Shown here: positions 11,663-24,883 of the stretch, one piece after another
How positions within the stretch are numbered: position 1 is the first letter of the stretch
Layout of the letters: each line of letters opens with the position of its first letter
Assembly: GCF_932294415.1 (NCBI RefSeq)
Contig: NC_065543.1
Coordinates: forward strand, 45,719,777 to 45,783,776
Direction of reading: 5' to 3'
DNA length: 64,000 nt
DNA from: Quercus robur
Taxonomy: Eukaryota; Streptophyta; Magnoliopsida; Fagales; Fagaceae
The notes under the pieces: generated by a model
Seen by the model: only the letters and a program-made list of their open reading frames with translations
Told to the model about the DNA's origin: nothing
The model's database searches: none
Translations under genes and position numbers: made by a program

Positions 11663-14600
11663 ATGGCTTTGAATTTGGTTTCTCCAGCTGAAATCAAAGC
11701 CTTATCGTTCTTGGACTCCACAAAGTCCAACCACTCCCACAAGCTCTCAGTCTCAGGTTCACTCACTCACTGCCTTTTTTAACTTTCTAAAGCTCACAAC
11801 TTTATTTTCCTTCTCTGCAAAAAAAAAATCCTGGAAAAGTTGCTTTCTGATACTTCCTTTCCTTTGGGTACTTCAGTTTTGTTTATATGAGAGAAAAACT
11901 CAAACTTGTTGCCAAACACTTGCTTTCTTTAGCTTAAGTACAGAACAGTTATGTTTGTATGTACTTCCAGTTCTTAACATTTGATTCTCTGCGTTGGTTG
12001 CTGTTTGAAATTATGAACAAAGAATATAGCTTTAATTACAAAGAGGTTTAACTGAATAAATAAATAAGCTTTTTTTTTTTCCTTTTTTGGAAGTGGGTAG
12101 TTTTTGGTGTTTAGCATTATTGCTTTTGGTTGAATTTTTAGTGTGTGTGTATGGATTTTAGAACTTTTGAGTATCTGGGTCTGTGAAAATTGAAATTTGA
12201 TATATTAAACTTTTATTTGAGTATAATTTGGTGTTGTATATTCTCGAAAATGCTATTCGGATTTGTAGAGTAATTTGGTCATGATTTTGTTGTTGTTGTT
12301 GTTGTTGTTGTTGTTGATTATTCACAGTATATGAATTTCAGTAATTATGCTTCAATGATTTTTTGGTGAAATTTTCAATATTTTTTATTAGTGTATTAGA
12401 TATTGTTGTGTTAAGTAGTTTGACTTTAAAACCCTTTTGTTGGGGGTTTAATCTTTTGTTCTTTTTGATTTGTAGTTGGATATAATTTGAAGAGGAAGGA
12501 TCATAGAGTGGTATTTGGGAAAAATATTCGTTGTTTGGCACAGGGACCTCCACCGGCCTGGCCAGGACGAGCCGTTCCTGAGTCTGGTCGTAAGACTTGG
12601 GATGGTCCAAAGCCTATCTCCATTGTTGGATCAACTGGGTCAATTGGAACTCAGGTAAAACAAAAGTAATTTGTTTTGTGACCACAATAAAATTATACTT
12701 AAGGAGAACATTTAGATGCACCTTTACAAAATGTGTTGTTGGTACTAGCTAGATATTGTAAATTGTGATGTATTATAAAGGGAAATTGGAAACCAAAAAG
12801 GATTAGCAGGTTTTGAGATCAATAAACACTGATGACATGATGTATTGTCAAGTTGGCACTAAAATTTTTTCATTTTGTTTTGTAAGAAACTCGTCTATTT
12901 GGTATTTCCTTTTGTAATTGTGGAATCTGTAGTGAATTTTTTTTTTATGTCTCTAACTTCTTATTATTATTATTATTGTTATTGTTTTTTTCTGTCTAAT
13001 TTTTTGTTTGACGGTAGAACGTTTTTGTTCTGAATTCAAACTAATGCTTGGCATGTGAAGTATGTCTTGACCCATAATTAGTTGCTTAGAATTAGCTTCG
13101 GTGTTCTACAGACATTGGACATTGTGGCAGAGAATCCTGATAAATTCAGAGTTGTGGCACTTGCAGCTGGTTCAAACGTAACTCTTCTTGCAGATCAGGT
13201 AACGGTTAGATACATAACATATAATAGAACTGGTTTAGATTTTCCGATTTACAGCAAGCCTTAAATTAAATTTTTAGATGATAGTCTGAGCTGTCACTTG
13301 ATTATGATCCAGTATTATTGATGATTTCATTTTATGTACTTATTTGTTCTTTCTGGATAGGTGAAAACATTCAAACCTCAACTAGTAGCCGTTAGAAATG
13401 AGTCCTTAGTTGATGAACTCAAGGAAGCTTTGGCTGATGTTGAACCAAAACCTGAGATTATTCCTGGGGAGCAAGGAGTTATAGAGGTGGCATACAATCT
13501 ATTTATTTGGTCTTTGTCTGGATAATGAAAGCCATTCTTGTTATTCAATAGATATTTTCTGCATATTTTTTCAGGTTGCCCGCCACCCAGATGCAGTTAC
13601 TGTAGTTACAGGAATAGTAGGTTGTGCAGGACTAAAGGTAAATCCTTCAATTTTAAGTGTTTTTTTTATTGAAAGGGCGAAACCAAAAGCAAGATATCAC
13701 TTATTAGGAACAAACACATATTTGGCTAACTGAAGTGTTCCTGTTTTTTTTTTTCCTTAGCCTACAGTCGCTGCAATCGAAGCAGGGAAAGACATAGCTT
13801 TGGCCAATAAAGAGACCCTGATAGCTGGAGGTCCCTTTGTCCTTCCTCTAGCTCACAAGCATAACATAAAAATTCTTCCTGCTGATTCAGAACATTCTGC
13901 CATATTTCAGGTATGAAAAGACGTGTATTGATTGCTAAGCTGATCCAACAAAATTTCAGATACTTCCATTACATTTAGTTTTTTGTTTTTGGTGGTGATA
14001 TGAATAATTCTTGAATATTACTTGGTTCATGTTATCTGTGGCACTTGAACGATCACTATATCATTTTACTCCACAATACGCTTATAAGAAGAAAAGCTTA
14101 AAGAAATCTCTCTTCTTCAGTGTATTCAAGGCTTGCCGGAAGGTGCACTTCGACGCATTATTTTAACCGCGTCTGGTGGGGCTTTCAGGTGTGAAATCAA
14201 AATTTAAGCTATAATACTTAAGCTTGTAACTTTTAATGTACAGGGGGCAGTAATCCTTCTAATCTGCAGAGCTGGAGTCAATATGCAATTATTACCAATG
14301 TGGCTTAATTTGGCTCTTCTATGTTAGTTTGCTTGATGAGACATGTATTTAGTGATCAATGTTTTTTAGTGATTTGAAAATCTTCTTAGTACAGTTTTAA
14401 TGAACTCTAGTATACATTACCTTTTATAGAACAAAAGGAAAGCATCAAGAAAACATCTCAGGCCCCAGACATTTTTCTTATATTTTCAGTTTAATGATAG
14501 CTTCCTGCAAAGCCATTGAAAGCTCCTTGCCTCTCATGTGTAGTATATCTGACTCATATAATTTCTTTCATGGCCAATTTTGGAGTGTCACATGACTCAC

Positions 14601-16633
14601 ATCTCCTACCACTGATAATTAATACATTTAAGAATTTTAGATTTCAGGTTATAAATATTTAGGAGTGGCTTGATGAACTTCTTGTGTATTTGATTTTCTC
14701 ATATTAATAAAGATATCTTTACTTATCAATGAAAAAAGGACCTGAATTTTACAATTAGGTTACTTGTTTACCAACAGGGATTGGCCTGTTGATAAACTGA
14801 AAGATGTTAAAGTTGCTGATGCCTTGAAGCATCCTAACTGGAATATGGGGAAAAAGATCACTGTTGACTCTGCTACCCTTTTCAATAAGGTTTGTTCTTA
14901 TTCTGTCTGTAGTTCAGATTGAAATACTGTGCTCCATCCGACTGATGTGCTATAATGGTATGAGGTGCCAGGAATAAGAAAATAAGTTCCTATTTTTTTG
15001 GATAGGGTCTAGAAGTCATTGAAGCCCACTACCTGTATGGAGCTGGATATGATGATATTGAAATTGTGATTCATCCGCAATCTATCATCCATTCGATGGT
15101 TGAAACACAGGTTTGGTTTTATACATTTTTTAGTGTTGCTCTAATTATGTTTAAAGTGTCTGACATTTGCAAATGCTTTTATTTTTGTAGAGGCAGGGAA
15201 ATTGATACGATAATGCTTCTGAATATTTATGTGAAATTTCTCATTTTATATCTATCTCTATTTCTTTCTTTCTTTCCAGGATTCATCTGTTCTGGCACAG
15301 TTGGGGTGGCCTGATATGCGCTTGCCCATTCTCTACACAATGTCGTGGCCAGACAGAATCTATTGCTCTGAAGTGACTTGGCCTCGCCTTGATCTTTGCA
15401 AGTACATAGTCTTTCCCCAATCATGTTATGGTTTTAAACTCCCTGTCATTTCCTTTTTAAATTCTAGGCGGGTATCACTTACCTGCATTTCCAGGGTTAA
15501 TTTCCTTAGTAGTAGATGCTCACTAAATTGGTCGCACAAACTGCTTTTCTCAAACAACCTTTTTCTGGATACCTTTCCAAAAATTATAGTGAGAACTCTC
15601 ATCTTAGAAGATAAGCAACTCCTCTTCTTGCCAAGAGTCTTTAAGATATGATGATCAAGCTGAAAATGGTGAACATGCTTATAACTTCATGTCAGCGTGC
15701 TTGTTTAATATGACTCAAGTTAAAATGGGGTTATGCAGGCTTGGTTCACTAACATTTAAAGCTCCTGACAATGTAAAATACCCCTCGATGGATCTTGCAT
15801 ATGCTGCTGGACGGGCTGGTGGCACAATGACAGGTGTTCTTAGTGCTGCTAATGAGAAAGCTGTAGAGATGTTTATTGATGAAAAGTATGTGTTCCATTT
15901 CTTGATTTTCACTCAGTCCAAATGTTTCCTTTCGAACATTGGTGCATATCTTCTTGATAAGTGTGTTTTCTATTTCTGCTTTCCTTGGGACTCTTTTTCC
16001 AAATAACGTAACTTTTGTTGCTTATTTTTCAGTAATATGCAAAATATTATATGTTTTCCTTTTGTAAAGGTTGTAATTTTTTCAGAGATTGAAGATCAGT
16101 TTATTGGTATTTTTCTCCAAAAATTTTCTGGTCTATTTCTATTTTGAAATTCCCTGGGAAATTTTCCATGGGCCCTGAGCCTCTGTCATCCTCTTCCACC
16201 TCAAGTAACCTGCATGACTACTTATTTACATCTGTAGAAACTGCATCTGTCATGAAACTAATACTTTCAAACTGGACCGGCTTTCTTGCCCTTTGCATTT
16301 GCATTCACTATCCTGGTTTGCCTAACATATATTATTTGGAATCCAATTATTAAATTACCTCAGATGTTTGCCTACTTAGTCATTTATAATGCAATCCTGT
16401 TCTTATATAAATACTGCTTCCCGATGTGATTTCTTCGCCATTGAATAGTTTGCTTTGTTTTCAGGATTAAATATCTAGATATTTTCAAGGTTGTGGAGCT
16501 AACATGTGATCAGCATCAGAAGGAGTTGGTGACTTCACCTTCCCTTGAGGAAATTATACATTATGACTTGTGGGCACGGAAATATGCTGCCAGTTTGCAA
16601 GAGTCTTCCCGTGCAAGTCCTGTTCTTGCATGA
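11663..16633 (+). CDS. DXR: 1-deoxy-D-xylulose-5-phosphate reductoisomerase, chloroplastic
   Basis: DXR uses NADPH to turn 1-deoxyxylulose 5-phosphate into 2-C-methylerythritol 4-phosphate, the first committed step of the plastid MEP isoprenoid pathway. I place 12 exons with GT-AG borders and consistent phase: 11663-11756, 12476-12654, 13112-13198, 13361-13486, 13575-13637, 13761-13910, 14121-14188, 14778-14889, 15006-15110, 15280-15401, 15739-15885, 16465-16633. They total 1,422 bases, 473 residues, the normal plant length. The transit peptide starts [12 protein letters not shown] and is followed by the plant-specific proline-rich PPPAWPGRA. The NADPH site GSTGSIG is at residues 83-89. Expected metal ligands are D225 and E227 (LPADSEHSA) and E296 (NKGLE). 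The active-site loop SGGAF (251-255) and H274 are present. No lesion is seen, so it should be functional. Confidence 0.97.
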
Positions 16634-18246
16634 GTGAAGCTAGCCCTTGTTGGCCTGTATAAAGTTGGTCCAACTTGGAATGGAGATGTTGCCAAAAATT
16701 AGCATTTTTGCTAAGGATGGTTTTGCCGGTTTTGGCAAAAAGAGGAGAGAAAAAGGAAAGAGGGGGGGGGGTGGGTGTGGGTCCAGTGACTGTATCATTA
16801 ATGGGTTTGGGGAAAATTGAGCAATTGTATCGAACATGTATAAAAATGAAAATAGGTATCTGAAATGTGTTCCCAATGATAGGTTTTCGAATGTTTGAAT
16901 GCGTATCTTGGCCATTTAAGTGCTTAATTCAGAAGAAATCAATGGGAATGTTAACAGAAAGACCAAAAAAATTGATGATAATCTCACTTCGCCACGAGGA
17001 TGCAACTTCTGTGATTGTCTTGACCACTTCTTTTCCAGTACCTTGTGCAAATAGGATCAGAAAGCTCTTCACTATGACAATCATTTCTAATGCCTTTGGC
17101 CTTGTTCTAAACAAATTTTGTTTCTAGAAAGCATTGGCTTTTTCGTGCATTTAATGATGGGTAAGACTCAAATCTCCTAACTAACTAAATTAATTTCCTT
17201 GCGTGTGTTCCACTCCCAACAGGGATGTAGTTTGAGAAAGATATTTCTGCAGAGTTAAAACAATGTCACTATCTTATCAATTCACTATCTTATTTATTTC
17301 ATAGCAAGAAACAGATACTGAAAATGATACAAAAGTCATGGGAACCCTCTACCCCTTGGATTCTGGATTCTGATAAGCTTGTAGTGCCTATTGTTTTTGA
17401 TGTTCTAGATCCTGTAGCATGTGGTAGGATACTTCTCTTTGTATCTTCAGTGGAGTTTAGAGGTAGCAAAATTTGACCAGGACCTAAAAATCTAAGTGGA
17501 AGTTTGGCACATTAAATGTGGATTGTATTATAGACCAGTTGGATCTTTTTGACTTAAATGAGTGAGAGTGACAGATTTTGGTCTGAAACAATTTTGTATT
17601 TTCGTCGGACTTTGGATTGGATTGGGGACAAATTGACACATTAGGCTGCAACCCGGATTTGAACCAAGCTCAATCTGCACAATGATTAGGCCCTTGCATT
17701 GCATAGGTACATTTGGGCTTCTTTTAGGCCCAGAGTTAGACTGGACTTGAAACTTGACAAGCCTCAATCCATTCTGTTAATTTTTGTGCACATGGGGTAC
17801 TTTGTCTCTACATGTGTAAGACTCACAGGTAGGGTTATGTGCCATGTGCACTAAATAATTTCATGTTATTTTATTTTTAATGAATCACTTGATTTATTCA
17901 ACCAAACATAGAAACACTAAAAAAAAAAATTCATAATGTATTTTAAATTTTAACAAGTTTTTATGGTTTTCAACTAGTGTATCACTGATGTTATTTTATC
18001 ATTTTTACCATTCATAACTTCCGACCTTAATAGATTTGAAATATTTTATAACAAGAATGATATTACAAATTTTATTACACTAGTTTGGAAAATATTACCA
18101 ATTATAAAATAAAAATATGAGGTTCAAATCTAACCTACATAAAAAATCGATCGGTATTTGTTCAACTATAAAAACTACTAGTTCAACTAGTAAAAATTGA
18201 AAGCCGGGCATATTTTCGATTATTTGACTATTTCGATTTTTAAAAT
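16634..18246. other. DXR 3' flank and intergenic DNA, no gene seen
   Basis: The first few hundred bases should include the DXR 3' UTR; a G-rich tract is at about 16761-16785. The rest is AT-rich, with short open frames that show no family signature. Confidence 0.55.
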
Positions 18247-18852
18247 CATGCATGTTAAGAACAATCATCATAGATTAAAATTATATCTTATCCAAAAAAA
18301 AAAAAAAGGTTCAGTTTCTTATTTTTACTATAAATTAAAATTTTATCTTATCCAAAAAAATTAAACATTTAATTATTATATTTTGGGTCCAATTAATGTG
18401 TGCCTTAAAAGCACATATTAGTCATCTATTTTTGGAAACATTTGTCATTTTATGGAGAATTAAAAAAGCTGTAAAAAAAAATGGTAACTTTTATATTTTT
18501 CATAAAAAGTTACCTAAAATGATTTATTAATGCATGTCCTAAGAACATGCATGTTAAGAACAATCATCATAGATTAAAATTATATCTTATCCAAAAAAAA
18601 AAAAGGGTTCAGTTTCTTATTTTTACTATAAATTAAAATTTTATCTTATCCAAAAAAATTAAACATTTACTTATTATATTTTGGGTCCAATTAATGTGCG
18701 CCTTAAAAGCACATATTAGTCATCTATTTTTGGAAACATTTGTCATTTTATGGAGAATTAAAAAAGCTGTAAAAAAAAAAAAAATTGGTAACTTTTATAT
18801 TTTTCATAAAAAGTTACCTAAAATGATTTATTAATGCATGTCCTAAGAACAT
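18247..18852. repeat. tandem duplication of a 299-bp unit
   Basis: Copy 1 (18247-18545) and copy 2 (18546-18852) are almost identical apart from poly-A length, so this is a recent duplication. The unit contains GCATGT/ACATGC-type ends and resembles a decayed MITE; related sequence is seen near 44870-45230. The second copy runs up to the solo LTR at 18871, and similar sequence resumes at 19672, so the LTR landed inside this repeat cluster. Confidence 0.88.
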
Positions 18853-18870
18853 ACATTAGTAAAACCCTTA

Positions 18871-19671
18871 TGTAGCGATAAAGGCTCGAATTTGTATATT
18901 GGGCCTTGGCCGAGGACGTTGGTTGGTCTGAGGATGAGTAAACAATAGTAAGGGTGTCAAGCTCAAAATCTCATAAGTAAGATGCAAACAGAAAGGCTGT
19001 GGAAGGCGATCCGAGGAGGAGAATATCCTCGGATAAACAGAACACAGATCAAAGGTATATCATGTCGATCAAAGTAGCCTTTCAGGAAGATCTACTGGTA
19101 GGAATGTGCATTACAAACGTACAAGAGGGATGGAGGTCCAGAGGTATCTAAGAGAAAGCTGCTGCCACCGCATTAAATGCTTTACTGCTAACTTTCTGAC
19201 CGCATTTATGTGGAGAAGACTCCTGAAAAATGCTGTATCAGCTACCCCAACTCACAAGGGGCCAGTAAGGGTGTCCGATACGACAAACACTCAAGTGATG
19301 ACTTGGATGATCAACAAATGGAAGGCCAATATCATCAAAAGGGAACTATATAATGTAAGAGACCCTCTATAGAGAAGGGATCGGGAAAATCAAGAAAAAA
19401 AAAAAAAACATTGTAGCAATTTAGAACTAGACTTGTAACCTTACTTAAGAACATTATATAAGAATCAGTCTCCTCAGATTTTGCCGAAGACTTTTTTCTT
19501 TAGTGTAAACTTGTATATTTTCACTCTTTTATCATAAAGCCTACCTAACTAGTTGTTTGGTTAGCTAAAACCCAGTTTTTTTTAACCCTTCTATACAAAT
19601 TCATTGTTTTGGGCTTTTTGAGTTTAAGTCCATTCATATCTTGAGCTAGAAACTCAAACCAGTTCTTTACA
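18871..19671 (+). mobile_element. solo LTR, family A copy 2
   Basis: The 801-bp segment begins TGTAGCGA and ends TCTTTACA. The identical 5-bp target duplication CCTTA flanks it at 18866-18870 and 19672-19676. It aligns end to end with the solo LTR at 8031-8801 and keeps the TATATAA box (19347-19353). No internal retroelement sequence adjoins it. It ends about 500 bp before the CURT1A start codon, so it could sit in that gene's promoter; any effect is untested. Confidence 0.9.
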
Positions 19672-20172
19672 CCTTATATTATTTAAGTAATAGTAACAAT
19701 TACATTCTCATGACATCATTTTGTAATTTTAATGCATGCCCTGAGGGCGTTCATTAATAAAACCCTTATATTATTTAAGTCACATAAACAAGTACATTCT
19801 CATGACATTGTTTCGTAATTTTAATTAATTAATTTATTTATTTATCGTTTTTCTTAGTGAAATATTGGTGTGCATCTAGACACACAAAAGAGAAGCTGAA
19901 GACCAAGAGAATAGAGAGTGTATGGAACCACAAACGTGGATATCGGATAGGGAAGTAGCCAATCAAAAACGTTAGACCGAATTTATCAACCACCGAGGAA
20001 AGGATAATAAAAAACATTAAATAAAAAAATAAAAAAAACATTATCAAAGTCAGAACTCAGAACACAAACTCGAAGTGACCAAAAAAAAATACAGAGAGAG
20101 AGAGAGAGAGAAAGAGAGCAACACATTGATTGTTTGGTTGTCCACATTTCAGTCTATCTATCATCAATATCC
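19672..20172 (+). promoter_or_regulatory. CURT1A upstream region and 5' leader
   Basis: Between the solo LTR and the CURT1A start. An ACGTGG motif is at 19934-19939 and a CCAAT box at 19959-19963. A GA-rich tract (20093-20119) lies in the likely leader. No clear TATA box is seen. An in-frame ATG at 20134 is ignored in favour of 20173, which has the better context CCATGGC and gives a normal transit peptide. Confidence 0.45.
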
Positions 20173-22184
20173 ATGGCAGCAGCGACGCCGTATGCGACGG
20201 CCTACACTAACACCGCCGTCTTAGTCCCTAGACTCTCCACCACCACCACCACCACCACCGCTCGCTGCTCTGCCTTGCCTTACCTCCCACCTCCTCGCCT
20301 GTCCTCTGCTTCTTTCCCAGCTTCTACTAAGCACTTTGCAGGTATATTTGTCTTTTTTTCTTTTTGGCATTTGGTGAAGCACTTAGTTAGAGCTTAATGA
20401 CTAAACTAAACTAATCTTATTATAATGTATTTAAATGGGTCATTTTTTTTATTTTATTTTTTGTTTTTCTTGTTTGTTTTGTTTTCCTGTTTGAGTTTTG
20501 AGTTTGACTTGCTATGTGTATATTTTGGTCCAGCTTATGGGAAACTGGTAATGAGGATTTTTTTTTTTTTTTCTTTTCTTTAGTGATATGAGTTTCATTT
20601 GTGTATCACTCAACGGGGTTCTTCTTAGCTTTTGGAAACCAAATAATATATGAAAAAATTTAGAGCTTAATGACTAAACTAAAGTAATCTTTTAAAAATG
20701 TATTTAAATGGGTCATCGTTTTATTTTATTTTTTGAGTTTGAGTTGCTATGGAGCATGTGGTCCCAGCTTATGGACTTATGGTAGATTGGGAATGAGGAT
20801 TTTTTAGTAATGTGTGGGTTTCATTTGTGTGTCACTCAACTGGGTTCTTCTTAACTTTTGGAAACCAAATAATATAGTAAAATTTCTGGAAATTACATTA
20901 CATATTGGTTCATAAAGCCCCACAAATTTTTTAACTTCGTTATTTGCTACGTAAGGTGGTTGAGATGTACACGAATGTGTGTTTTTAGTTGAGTGAGTCA
21001 TAGCCTAAATGCTTGTTGAAAATGGTGATTTGAAGGAATGTGGTTGGGATTTGCTGACTTGCGATCATTTAATTGATGGAATAGGCATCAGGGAGTTAAA
21101 ATATGAAAATAGATATAAAACAGTAATCCAATTTTAACATACTTCTAATTGAAGCAGAGGATAACTGAACCTAATGTACAAACTTTGTAGTTGGAATGAG
21201 GCCAGCCTACTCAATTTCTAGTATGATTGATAGTAGGTGATGAGTGAGCAAATGGAACTTAAGTTCCCATATTGTGAATTGCAATTAAATGTGGGAATTG
21301 ACCGAGAGCATCTAAATGCTTAATAAAGGCATTCTAAGACTTACTACACTTTTGGAGGGTGCTTAAAAACTTATGTGCAAGACATGCAAGGGAAGATAAC
21401 GTTGATGGGCTTTTTGGAGAATGCATGAGTCTGTGTATTATGTATTGAGTATTTTTTTTCTTCAATATCATTGGTTCTAACTGTTTATTGGTTTGTGATT
21501 GAGCTGAGTTTTCCATTTTTAATTTGTTTCTATTTGTAAAAGTTGCTTGAACGTTGCCTTGTCATAAAAAGAAAGAAATGATTTTTTTTTTTTTTTTTTT
21601 TTTTTTGGAGAAAAAGAAGTAAAACAGTTTATTGAAACTGTTTAAATTGTATAACTAAGATTCTTGTTTCTCTTTTGAACAGAGTGCCGTAGGTCCTCTC
21701 TGTCTCAGATCGGAGCCTCTTCCTCAGAAGACACATCCACTTCCCTTGATGCTAATGAACTTTTTACAGACTTGAAGGAGAAGGTAAGAAGGAAAGCTGG
21801 CATAGTACTACTGAAGAAATTTTACCAATTTTCTCGTGCATTGTGTCTTTTGAATTAACTGATTTTGTTTTCTGACTCTTTACAGTTTACTAATGGTACT
21901 TATTTTGTTTTGAGGAAAAATTCTATGGGTTTAAGTCATTTCCTTCTTTTGTAATAATTAGTGGGATGCACTTGAGAACAAGTCCACAGTAATTCTCTAT
22001 GGGGGTGGGGCAGTAGTTGCTGTTTGGCTTTCTTCGATTCTCGTTAGTGCCATCAACTCGGTCCCATTGGTAGGTGATTTTTTTAAATAGCACATGCTTC
22101 TATTTTCTTAAACTGGATTATATCAAAGAAATTTATGTGGTTTAAGTCCTTAGTAGGCTGATAAATTTTCAGCAAATAAAAATT

Positions 22185-22224
<40 letters not shown>

Positions 22225-23454
22225 GAGCGGATTATTCAAGCACTCTGACATGGTTGTCTTCTTTTGCCAGCTTCCAAAGATTATGGAGTTGGTAGGGCTA
22301 GGATATACAGGATGGTTTGTATACCGTTACCTTCTCTTCAAGGTAAATCGAAGAGACTACAATTTTTATATATTTTTTGCTTTAAAATCATAAGTACTTT
22401 ATTTATAGAATTTGTGGTTTTAGGGGCAATTAGATCGGTTTTGTTGCATTTATGTTTTCATTCCACATGCAATACTCCAATTGATTCGGTTTCCCATTTT
22501 TCTGTAGCTCATGATTTATTGTTCCTTTGAATCACTAGAGCTTGAATTGTTTCATTTTCAATTTGGAAAGCTTCGAATTTTCATCCTGCAGTCCCAAATC
22601 GATGTGAATAAAATCACATTAGAAAGTAGAAATTTCACCCCTTGACCTCAAATCAGCGTGAATAAAATCACATTATTAAGCCTTAACTTTTAACTAGTCA
22701 AAAAGGGCCAAGAGCCTCTTGGCTTAGTAGCACTAGGCGGAGGACTCAGGTTTGTCCCCTGGGGCAAGGTCCCCTCAACTTACTGTAACCAAAAAAAGAA
22801 TCCAGAGAATGCCAAACCAAACCATATCTGCTGTGGAAAATAGGGAGCGTCTTTTCTTCACTGGGGATGAATGGGATAAGTTAATTGATTGGGCTGAGAA
22901 GAATTGAATAGGGAATTCTTTGAAGGCTGTCTGTAGTAGGCTAGCATTCAGTGCTGCTGTTTATCAAATATGGGCTAAGAGGAACGCTATCATTTTCCTA
23001 GGCTTGGTCAAAACGGAGGACCAGATTGGGGAACTCATTAGGAAGCAAGTCAAATCTCAAATTGAGGGTGGCATGCCCTATGCTTGCTCCATAATTAATC
23101 AAGAATTCTGTTACAGATGGGGTTTTGCAGATTCCGTTCTAAAGATGGGAAGGCCCTGCTTAGTTCTAAGTGATCTATGGTCCAGTTGAAGGCTGCCGTA
23201 GTGATCTAGAGTGGTTTGTTGCTTTTATGGGGGTGGTGTTAGTTGTTTTGTCAGAATGTTGTGGCCGGTGTCCCTGCTCGTGTTCCTGTTTATTTAGTTG
23301 GGGTGTAATTCTGGTTTTTAGGCCTAGGAGGTGTTGCTTTTATCCTATTCGTGGGCTCTTGCTGTTTTGGGTCTGGCCTACTGGCTTGGCCGTGTGATTT
23401 GTTGTAGTTTCTGCCATCCCAGCTTGTTTCAATAAAGGTCTCTTGATTATCCAC

Positions 23455-23490
<36 letters not shown>

Positions 23491-23726
23491 AAAACGGAGC
23501 CAAACCTGAGAGAGGGTTCGATGTGGTTGGACCTTAATCTCAGAATATCTACTGTATCCAAGATAAGCTAGTTATTATCATGATACTGATAGACCTCATG
23601 TATTTTTCATTAGCATATAGATCACCTATTCTAACAAATGATGTTATTCTTTTACTTCAGTCAAGCAGAAAGGAACTGGCTACAGATATTGAATCATTGA
23701 AGAAGAAGATTGCTGGAACTGAATAG
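20173..23726 (+). CDS. CURT1A: CURVATURE THYLAKOID 1A, chloroplastic
   Basis: CURT1 proteins are small thylakoid membrane proteins that oligomerise and bend membranes at grana margins. Exons are 20173-20341, 21683-21783, 21962-22069, 22271-22342 and 23661-23726, with consistent phases, giving 171 residues (Arabidopsis CURT1A is slightly shorter). The N-terminal part (about 1-65) is a Ser/Thr-rich transit peptide with seven consecutive threonines encoded by ACC repeats. An amphipathic segment ELFTDLKEKWDALENK precedes two membrane segments, about 98-121 (YGGGAVVAVWL) and 127-149 (ELVGLGYTGWFVYRYLLF). The C-terminal amphipathic helix ends KKKIAGTE. It matches the A form far better than CURT1B. 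The last intron carries LINE and SINE-like insertions. No lesion is seen. Confidence 0.96.
22180..22219. repeat. TC microsatellite in CURT1A intron 3
   Basis: About 20 TC units, 50 bases before the exon 4 acceptor. It could act as part of the pyrimidine tract. Confidence 0.9.
22695..22797 (+). mobile_element. degenerate tRNA-derived SINE (candidate) in CURT1A intron 4
   Basis: Box-A-like CTTGGCTTAGTAGC, then a weak box-B-like CAGGTTTGTCC about 30 bases on, ending CTGTAACCAAAAAAAG. The size and tail suit a short SINE. No target duplication was identified. Confidence 0.45.
22798..23489 (+). mobile_element. LINE (L1-type) 3' end, 5'-truncated, in CURT1A intron 4
   Basis: The translated fragment GDEWDKLIDWAEKN ... 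LAFSAAVYQIWAKRNAIIF is the C-terminal end of a plant L1 reverse transcriptase protein. It has an internal stop after WAEKN. A 3' UTR of about 260 bases follows, ending AATAAAGGTCTCTTGATTATCCACC and a 36-base poly-A at 23454-23489. It lies in the same direction as CURT1A, so its AATAAA could in principle cause early polyadenylation of the host transcript. The exact left border is uncertain. Confidence 0.85.
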
Positions 23727-24883
23727 ATCTGTTTGATTTTGTGGCAATTGAAGCCTGCGATTATCATCATGTTTTGTCTCCTTGTATTTCCTTTATGAGA
23801 GGCATCTGTATCCTGTGATGTAGAATAGGTTTTGTATTAATCCTCATTACTGTTGTATTCTCCCATTTTATCCCTAAAATAAGACTTGGGCAATTCTGTG
23901 TTTACAACTCTAAATGTATGCAGTTGTTGATTATACTTCCACAATAGTGATTATGAAGCAGCTCTTACGCTGCCTATGAAATATTAGCTCTTGTTGCTGT
24001 TTGCATTTTGATTTTTCTTTCCCTTGTCATTGCAATAAGAGAAGAGCTAGCTACTTGGAGGCAAAAGAGAAAACCGGTTGATGCACCTACTAGGATAAGA
24101 ACCACCAGTGCCAGAGTCAAAACCAGCTATATTACACTAGCAAAGTTCACAAAATCAAACTAGAGTTAGGATGTTTCATGTTGTGGAAATTTCTGCAAGA
24201 AACCAGCCAGAGGTGAAGATTACATCATGTAGCAAGCTTTTATTAAGTTTGGACATGTTGATTGTCTATGTGGCTACATTTTGTGGACTAGGTTGTAGCT
24301 TTAACTGCTGTGGACAATCTGGGCCAAAATGGTTAGTCTTAGGCTGTCAGCATTAGTATCAGACTCTTCAAAACCACATTTAGCCAAAAATTTAACTACA
24401 CTCAGCCAAAAGACTCATGCATCATGTTCAATAAATTGTTTAAAAAATAAAGTAAAAGTGAACATTGGCTTAATAGAGCACTATACACTCGATACCCCAA
24501 AAAACAAAAAAAAGGTTTTTTTTATTCGTATTCTCACGTCTCTCTTTATCATACTATTTTAAATAAAATAATGGTAGAATATTGAGATTGATGTAGTTGT
24601 CTATGAATAATAGATTAATTAAAATAACAAAAGTGAGGTTTTTTATACTAAATTTGATTGAAAGTGTATTGAGCCTGATATGAATGCTGGTAATTTCCAT
24701 TTCAAATGTGTACTCATGTAACTTTTTGAACATAATATGACCTGACATTTTGCTAAAGAATGAAAAAAATATAGATTCTAAAGCTGATTTTTATTATTAT
24801 TATTTTTTCACTTTAAGAGAAAAAAAAAAAATCGAAGTCTTGACACCTGTGAGAACTAAATCAATTTTCATATAAAGATTGAA
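23727..24883. other. CURT1A 3' flank and intergenic DNA, no gene seen
   Basis: The first 150-200 bases are the likely CURT1A 3' UTR. The rest is AT-rich with no recognised gene. Confidence 0.55.
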
